A DNA stretch of 64,000 nt from Trichoderma breve (taxonomy: Eukaryota > Ascomycota > Sordariomycetes > Hypocreales > Hypocreaceae), in contig NW_026611594.1 in NCBI RefSeq assembly GCF_028502605.1, positions 451,501 to 515,500 of the forward strand, in the 5' to 3' direction. This document shows, piece by piece, positions 57,257 to 64,000 of the stretch. Made by a program: the position numbers and the translations under genes. Numbering within the stretch: position 1 is the stretch's first letter; every line of letters begins with the position of its first letter. Under the pieces are notes generated by a model that had not been told where the DNA came from, searched no databases, and saw nothing but the letters and a program-made list of their open reading frames with translations.

Positions 57257-60200
57257 TCAACTCGCCGCTCCGCTCGTCCCCGGCCCATCCAACCCCGGAA
57301 ACTGCACCGGATCCATAGCCATGTACTCCAACAAATCCAGCCCACCGACATTCACACCTTCAGCCGTCATCGCAACCGAACTATTCTCCATGTTCTGGAA
57401 AAACGCCGGGCCGGGCGGCAGATACCACATCTCGCTGCCGGCATTATTCCACTCGTCAAAGAGGTTGACGTCCATGTTGCCGGCGCCCGAGGCGTTGCTG
57501 TTGTCCGCCGCCGGCGTTGACGGGCCGATGGACGAGGCGCCGTGGTAGGGAAAGTTGCCGGTCGAGAGGTCAAAGGGCGTGGCGGAGATGTTGTTTGCCT
57601 CGGTGGTGGTGTTGTTGGCGGTAGGAGTCGGCACCCGGTCTGCAGTGAATAAAGTTAGTATGAGAATATTGATTTATATTTAAAGGTATGCTTCAACTTA
57701 CAGTGTCCGTTGAGGCCGTCCCGAAGTCTCTGTGCGTGGCTGCCCACCCAGGCTGCGCCATTCTCGCCATTCTCTCCGTTCTGCACCGGCTGCACGGCGC
57801 CCGCGTTGCCCGCCTCCGGGACGGGGCTCTGTGCCTTGGCAGACGGCTGCTGCATCGGCGCCTGGATGAACCGGTTCCGTAGCCGGCTGGTCAGAGACTC
57901 CAGCAGGTCGGCGAAGCGAATGCCCAGGTGCACGTCGTCGACGATGCAGTTGCGCAGAGCCTCCACCGTGGCGTCCATCAGCTCAATGCTCAGCTTGACG
58001 TCGGAACGAGGAGCGCCCAGGGCAAACGTCTTGAGCAAGAACATGGCGCCGCTGATGATGCGAAAGTACGTCCGCACGGGCGCATGCTTGAGGTAGCCTC
58101 CAGGCAGCAGTCCTTCGACAACCGTCCGCAGGAGATTCCGGCTTCCTTCCACCACCTCGCGCACGTACTCCTGGTCGTGGACCGTGAAGCCTCCCAGCTG
58201 ACCAAGAGGCAGCTTTCCGTAATTGATCATGGTCTGCGGAGACAGATGCGTCGGCTGGACCCCGTTGCCAGAGCTGGAAGCGTTGCCTGCATTGTTAGTG
58301 CACCGCTCGACGACCGCCTGCAACGAGAGGGAGTTGATGTAAATGCGGACATATTCGTACTCGATGGTCAAAATATGCCGAATGTACTGCGGTAGACGGA
58401 ACAGCTCAAACTCTCGATACCAGTCCTTGAGCAGCGGTGTAAAGTCCCGTAGCAGGTCAACGTATTTGCCCGACTGGATAATCTCGGTCGTGTGCTTGCG
58501 CGTCTTGAACAGCTTCTCGTTACCGAGGTGCATGGCATTGCTGATGCCCGCCCAGCAGTGGATGATTTGGTCGTCGAGCTCAAGATCCGGGACGTAGTTG
58601 AATCCGTTTGCCAGAGAAGAAGGGTTTGTCGCGGGTGTGCTGCTGTCGTTGGTCAAGGGTCTCTGACGAGCAACGGCAGGGTCGGCTTTTCTCAGGTGCT
58701 CTGGTGTCATGCTAGTCCAGCCCAAACGACCTGCAAGCTGGCTCGTGTAGATGAGCAAAAGCCGCTTGATGCGATTGGCTCGCTGGCGGTACACTTCATC
58801 CTTGTACTCGGGGCGAGTGATGGCATCATCCTTGAGCAGCTCATCAATATCATCAAACACACCCAGCTCATAGGCCAATCCCATGGCGGTGCTGAGTAGC
58901 ATCCAGCACATGCGGTCGCTCCTCCACGCCGGCTCTAGCCAGCTCTCGATTCTTTTGCCGCCAATACCCGGCCCCATTGTTCTGTGCAGCTCATCCTCAG
59001 ACGCCATCAACGGCGAAGCTTCCGCAATAGGCAGCACCAGCTCATCAGTGGCCTCTTGCGGGGGGAAATGCAGTGCGCGAGGATGCCACTCGGTCAGGAT
59101 CAGTAGAGACTCAATGGTGCCCAACGTCCTCAAGCTGCCTTTGCGGAGACCTCGCCAGGGCGCTGTGCTGCTTGTCTGGGATTCTTCTGTAATCATCGAA
59201 GTTGAAGCAGACCCTGAGCCGCAGAAGCCACCCCCAAAGGCTTCCTGCCCCCATAGACATCTCTCAATCATGCCACGCAGATAGGTCCATAGCTGTTCCG
59301 GCACCGCGTGAGATCGACATATGCCACCAGTGCCGGGAAGCTGGCAATATCGCGAGGAAATCGTAAGCAAGGTAACCGTGAGAATAGGCTCCTCGGTCAA
59401 GAGGGTCAAGTGAGATGAGGGGTTGCTAAAGGTAGGAGGCGAAATCGGTGTAAGCGGTGACAGGTATTTGTAGTAGCTATAAGAGAAAGATATAAGTCAG
59501 CTTCTTCATCTAAATGACAATGCTGTATGTAACAAAAGGACGAGTCTTGAGCCTACTAGTCAATGTATTCAATGGCTTCTTGCGCGGTGAACCATCCAGC
59601 ACGCACGAAGCGGAACCTCGACCAGGCTCTCAAGGCATCCTCATAGCCCGGCTGGGCCCTCAGAGTCGGACGGGACAGGTTGGGATCGATGGACTGCTCA
59701 GGCCGGACGGATATGGATGGTCCTCTCGACCGGGCACGTAGGCCAGGCTCGTCCGTGGCCTGGGCCTGCTGAGGCGGCCCCGGGGCAATGGACGCCATGC
59801 TTGGCTGGCGCCGATGTGTATCCGCAGCCGGGCTGGACTCGCGGTTAGCAGTGCCATACGCAGCAGCCGACGCCGATGAAGGCATGACAAACCTATCCGT
59901 CGCGGCCTTGTAGAGGAGGTCGAGAGCATCGTGAGGCCCGTAGACGCCACGCCTCATGACGGTCTGGGCCTCGAGGTTCTCCAGCGTCTGGTTGGAGTCG
60001 CCATCGCCGTCAAACTCGCCATCGTCGTGCCCGCGGCCGCCAGCCTTGCCGTCCGGCCTGCGCAGCGGCTGGGTCCTGCCATGGGATCCCCCGGGGGTCA
60101 GGGGCGTGTCGCTGTACTGGCGCTTGTCGAAGCGCGAAAAGGGCGGGCTGTCGGCGGCGTGCAGCTTCTTGCGGCCGTTGCGCACCACGTACTCGTCGGC

Positions 60201-60497
60201 GTCGCTGTCGTCCTCGTCCGTCTTTCTCTTGCGGCGAGTAGCACTAAAGAAGCACTCCTTGCTCTCGCGGCGGCAGCGCACGCACGGCGGGTCGTGCGGG
60301 TTGTCGACACTGCCCAGGTCGCAGCGCACTTTGCGGCGACGGCACGGGATGCACGCCTGGTAGACGCGCTTGTGCTGGGGAACCTGTGATTGTCCCGACT
60401 GCGACTGTCCTGCCGACGCAGCCGTGGGCTGTTGCTGCGCTGATGCCGTCGTCGCCGTCGACTGGGCGGGACTGGCCGTGCTGGCATATTGGGCCAT
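57257..60497 (-). CDS. Zn(II)2Cys6 transcription factor, Aro80-like
   Basis: Fungal binuclear zinc-cluster regulator. Minus-strand exons 60497-59557, 59476-57702 and 57639-57257 (3099 nt, 1032 aa). The cluster is Cys49-x2-Cys52-x6-Cys59-x12-Cys72-x2-Cys75-x6-Cys82, with [20 protein letters not shown] between. The long third loop and the DLG..D.PH.PPC signature resemble Aro80, the activator of aromatic amino-acid catabolism, but the target pathway is not proven. A basic tail RRKRK follows. Residues from about 280 to 870 form the helical fungal regulatory (MHR) region ([19 protein letters not shown] across intron 1). The C-terminal part is Asn/Pro/acidic, activation-domain-like. Start is the first in-frame ATG ([10 protein letters not shown]). 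Intron 1 begins right after TA, so its retention makes TAG at once and yields a 313-aa protein with the DNA-binding domain only. Confidence 0.88.
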
Positions 60498-62977
60498 CCT
60501 ATCTCTGTCTGGCTTCCCACCAACCAACGGGGTGAGATTGTGGTTGCTCGAGCGGTTTGCGGCGGGATGGCGAGGCGTAGGCCGAAGTCAAGCGAAAAAC
60601 GAAGCCTGCGGGGTCTGTCTGTCTCGCAGAGCAAAAAGGCAATCAGAACGTATAAAAGAGGCGAAATCGAACCACCTCTGCAGGCAAAATGGCAAGCCAG
60701 GTGTGAAATCTCCCGGGATCTTGTTTTATTAACTTTCCCTCGATCCTCTTTTCCCGTCTCTTGCCGGCCCTTGGCTTTGAAGAATGATTAAAAATAGGAG
60801 AAAAAAGGTTAAAAAAAAGATGAGCCGGGTTGTTTGTAAGAGGAAGAGGGAGAGGGAATGGCGGCAGCGCCCCGAAGCCGAGTAAAGAAAAAAAAAAAAG
60901 ACCAATTGAAACCGAAGCCCAGGCGCAGATGAAAGAAGAACGTAACAGTTTACCAATTTTTTCTCCCCTCTCTGTCCCCCTTCTTCTGAATCGCTTCTCG
61001 ATTTTTCTGATTAATTCCAGACCGTTTTTAGCAAGCACTACTCCGTACCGTCCTGGTACTTTTTTTCTTCCCGTCTCCTCTGCTTGTTCTCGGCCCCAGA
61101 TAAACGAACGTGCCCTCCTTCCCCTCTCTTTTTCAATGGTTCCCCCCCCAGAAAGTGCCAAAAGCCACGAGGCGATAAGAGCCGGCCCAGTTAAGCTGCA
61201 CTGCCTGCACTGTTGCTGTACGAGCAAAAGAGGAGGAGAGTCCAGTGGAAAAGAATAAAAGGTACCTGATACCGCTGCTTTCGCTACCCGCTCCGTACTT
61301 GTACACGCCGCTTCCCTCTTTCCTGCTCCGGGCCCCCGCACCTCACTCCCACGCGTCGGCCAATCAATGTCCTCAATCAACGTGCTATTAGCCAATAAGA
61401 GCCCGCTCCGACCAATCGCGACGGCCACAGCTGCGTCTCCTGGGGCTGGGAAGGAAGGTCACGTTGACGCAAGGACTTGCCCAGTGCATGGTCCGGTTCG
61501 TCAGTCCCCAGGTATCGTGTACTTTGGGAAGCTCACACCTGCGAGTTTGTACCGTGTACTTCGAAGGCTCCCAAGGTGCTATAACTGCAACCTGCGAGTT
61601 TGCCTCACCGAGAGTCCAGTCTCGAGACGTTTCGTGAGCTGGCGTCTCGGTTAACGCAAGGGGGCTCTTAAAGCTTGCGTTGTTTAGGCATCAGCATCAG
61701 CGTTTCCGGCGTCATGTGAATTACTCGTATACATTTGATCTCACCGTCCAAGACAACGGCTGGCTGCTATTTATGGCGTCTTAATTGTTGAGTACGATGT
61801 TATCCGTTACTTAATCGAATGCAGCTTGGCTCATCAATCAGACGGTCATGCAACGATGATATAAAACATCCATCTGCAGGCATCAAAGCTTCCAATCGAA
61901 GAACCATCAATATTAATACCTGTAAGAAGAAGTAACTAGGAAATGCTGTACCTTACAAACTACACCACCAGGAAAAGAATCATGCCAGTCCAGTCCAATC
62001 CATGCAAGCACATCTTCTGTACACACTTACTCAAGTCACCCATATATCCATCCCATCCCAGGCCCAATAACGGCCCTCTGATAAGGCTGCTCCAGTCCCC
62101 CTGCAAGGGACCATCAAATGTCACTCTCACATGCATCTCCTCGCACAGGCACCACGTCATCAATTCGCCGAGACGATTTCACAGCAACACTTCTTTCTCA
62201 TTGGCTTCGATTCATCACTTTCAAATCAGTACCAAGATACATTTCGTCACTTTCACATTAATACCGAAACACAGTTCATCACTCTCAAATCAACACCGAA
62301 ATACAGTTCATCACTTTCAAATTAATACCGAAATACAGCACCCTATCAATAAAAGCATCTCCATGCTTTTAACCCTCCAACAACAGCCCAAGAGTTAGTT
62401 CCATCCCAACACGCCCCTCGTAAAAAAGGAGAAACCATTGCAATGAAATTTCCCCAGCCAGCCTTGATATTTTTTCTTTTACTTCTCCCCCGAGCTAATG
62501 AATTCTTTCCTGACGGCTTTTCGATGCGAGAAACGTCCTCCTACTACCAGGGGACGAGGACGGGGGGGTTAAACCGCAGAACAACAGGAAAAAGAGGCAA
62601 AGAAGATGAAAAGCACAAAAGGTAATTAGTTTCCCTCAAGTAAAAAGAGAGAGAGAAAGCGAACGAAGAGAGGATATCGAGTAGATTTTCGTCGTGAAAA
62701 CGAACAAACAAAAAGACGTGACCGATTTCGCGGTTGTCGTTTTTAAGCGAATTGATGTTGCCAGGGGCTGTTGCCGCCTCGTCTCTGCACCCCTTTGCGT
62801 ACACATGTCCAAATTACTTCTGTCGTACCGATCGATGCCTTGTGCGTGTTCTCGTAATTGCTCCCTGCCGTGACAAATAAAAAAGAAAAGACATTGCTAC
62901 TCTCGTCCCATCGGCCAGTGCCCTGCATTCCCTACTATTGGGTCTTCAAGACGTGGCGGCATTGAAAGACGCGCATT
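60498..62977. other. Region upstream of the Zn2Cys6 gene and downstream of TAF14
   Basis: About 2.5 kb. The left part is the Zn2Cys6 gene's promoter and leader: no minus-strand ATG occurs in the first 220 nt upstream. GTACC- and CTCCGTAC-type words appear near 61040-61070 and 61260-61300. The right part is the TAF14 3' flank, C/A-rich on the plus strand, and holds a 4 x 32-bp tandem repeat. No gene seen. Confidence 0.55.
62211..62338. repeat. Tandem minisatellite, four units of 32 bp
   Basis: Units at 62211-62242, 62243-62274, 62275-62306 and 62307-62338, each exactly 32 bp and beginning TTC[AG]TCACT; units 2-4 end in ACACAG or ATACAG. Units 3 and 4 differ at only four positions. The length is not a multiple of three, so it is not a conserved peptide repeat. 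Confidence 0.92.
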
Positions 62978-64000
62978 CTAGGCGACCAGACCCTTCTTGG
63001 ACTAAATGATTTCAACCTTTGGTCAGAACTCAATATAAATGTCGTTTCATCGGCATAAACTCACCAGGTGCTCCCAGAGCTTCGTTGTCAACGCATCCGG
63101 CATGGTGTACAGATCGATGGAGAATTCGCCAGCTTCAAACAAGTTATTCACTACAGTTCCAAGCGAGAGCATCAACACAGGGGTTGGACAAGTTCAAAAG
63201 GAGATTGGGCAATGGAGTAAATCAAGAAAAGAGCAGGGAAAGTAATGCAGGACCAGCAACTCACCTTCCACATCGCTTCGGATATACGTATCCGGGCCCT
63301 TGTTCTCGTTAATCAGCTGGATGACGCGCAGCAGATCCTCCTCCTCGAGCTTCTCCAGGGCCTCGGCAATCTTCTCGTAGTCGTACTTTTGGGCGCCCTT
63401 CTTGCTCACGAGGCCCTTCTTCTTAGGCCGCTCTTCGTCGGAAGGCAGGGGTCCCGTCTCGCGAAGCCTCTCCTGGAGCGCCTGCGAGGGGTTCTTGAAG
63501 ACGACGGTATGCGTAACCTCGTACTTTTCCTTTTGGAAGTTGAGATCGTGGATGATGGGAGCCAGCTTGGTCTTTTCCGTGGTGTAGAGGTCGATGCCAA
63601 TCTCAAACTCACCCCAACCCTCGTTGGAGCAGATGAAGGGGGGCTTGGTGAAGGCTGCAGCGGGGGATTCATGTTAGAGAGCTGTGGAAGGCCTCCACGA
63701 CAGGGCTCAGATTAGAGCTCAGACTTACTCTGGACGGGGTTCTCGAATGTGGGGTGCAGGTTGTAGACAACCTTGGTAAAGACGTCGGCGGGCCGCTCAT
63801 TGCCATCCTCATCTAGAAGGTGAAGCCGCAAGCTCCATTGCCGCATGGGAAACTCTGCCACGGGAGAAGGCTTGTCGCTGCAGCATTAGGTCAGCACGAG
63901 GCACTACACGGGAACCAGCCATCTCTTGTCTTGTGAAGGAGAAGAAGAGAAGAGGTGAAAAGAGTGTGCTGGTGAAGGGATCATGATGAATGAAAAAACT
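62978..64000 (-). CDS. TAF14: YEATS-domain protein TAF14, 5' end outside window
   Basis: Shared subunit of TFIID, TFIIF, INO80, SWI/SNF and NuA3 in yeast; its YEATS domain reads acylated histone lysines. Visible minus-strand exons are 63877-63729, 63654-63265, 63132-63065 and 63001-62978; at least one upstream exon lies beyond the right edge, and 63878-64000 is intron or leader. The visible part (about 210 residues) starts in the YEATS domain: FPMRQWSLRLHLLDEDGNE, KVVYNLHPTFENPVQTF, and EGWGEFEIGIDLY, which holds the Trp-Gly-Glu-Phe signature; HDLNFQKEKYEV follows. The C-terminal extraterminal (ET)-type module is KIAEALEKLEEEDLLRVIQL, ending in LSKKGLVA. The last exon encodes seven residues plus stop; without splicing the end would read LVSLCR. 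The next-to-last intron uses the second of two nearby AGs, the one that keeps frame. Confidence 0.88.

Noticed and set aside
1..64000. tRNA genes
   Set aside because: I looked for GGTTCGANTCC-type B boxes on both strands. The few GGTTCGA hits (for example 15946, 23646, 35032) lack the flanking bases or an A box. A tRNAscan-SE run would settle it.

Overview
The window is nuclear DNA of a filamentous ascomycete. Genes are split by short GT..AG introns, mostly 50-130 nt, with CTNAC-like branch sites. Intergenic regions are long, and several genes belong to sets typical of Pezizomycotina (the conidiation regulator Con7, a 115-kDa-class NAD-glutamate dehydrogenase, a large ADF-H/PH protein). Protein flavour and gene structure suggest Sordariomycetes, probably Hypocreales; that placement is inference, and I cannot name the species. 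I saw no transposon, tRNA, rRNA, CRISPR, secondary-metabolite cluster or RIP-degraded block.

Layout. 1-4171: gene-free, ending in the promoter and roughly 1-kb leader of con7. 4172-5833: con7 (+). 5.4 kb without a gene. 11255-12811: AAR2 splicing factor (+). 14230-16440: a divergent ribosomal-protein pair, RPS16/uS9 (-) and RPL32/eL32 (+), sharing a 518-bp promoter. 19363-23321: Tea4/TeaC/Bud14-type SH3 polarity protein (-), with an in-frame TAG that needs explaining. 25495-28852: NAD-dependent glutamate dehydrogenase (-), with a GATA-motif-rich upstream region. 28.9-37.8 kb: the largest gene-free stretch, with a cluster of GGTACC palindromes. 37774-44915: compact mitochondrial and trafficking block with TOM22 (+), an adenosine/N6-methyl-AMP deaminase-like enzyme (+), the mitofusin FZO1 (-) and ESCRT-III VPS2 (+). 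46977-48866: PP2C phosphatase of the Ptc1 type (+). 51300-55584: ADF-H plus PH-like protein (+). 57257-60497: Zn2Cys6 regulator resembling Aro80 (-). 62978 to the right edge: YEATS protein TAF14 (-), 5' end outside the window.

The genes do not form a pathway. They are housekeeping and cell-organisation genes (translation, splicing, polarity/actin, mitochondria, ESCRT, transcription) plus two regulators. The only clear regulatory units are the divergent promoters (RPS16/RPL32 and FZO1/VPS2).

The most notable signals lie outside the proteins or at their joints: an ATG-depleted leader with a single 8-codon uORF before con7; the TAG and possible 57-nt intron in the Tea4 homologue; a 10-bp-arm inverted repeat of TATA motifs with GATAA in its loop before the GDH gene; four exact-length 32-bp tandem repeats near the right end; and a G-rich to C-rich skew switch between convergent genes. 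I did not find a convincing undescribed multi-gene system. All exon boundaries were deduced by eye from reading frame and splice signals.
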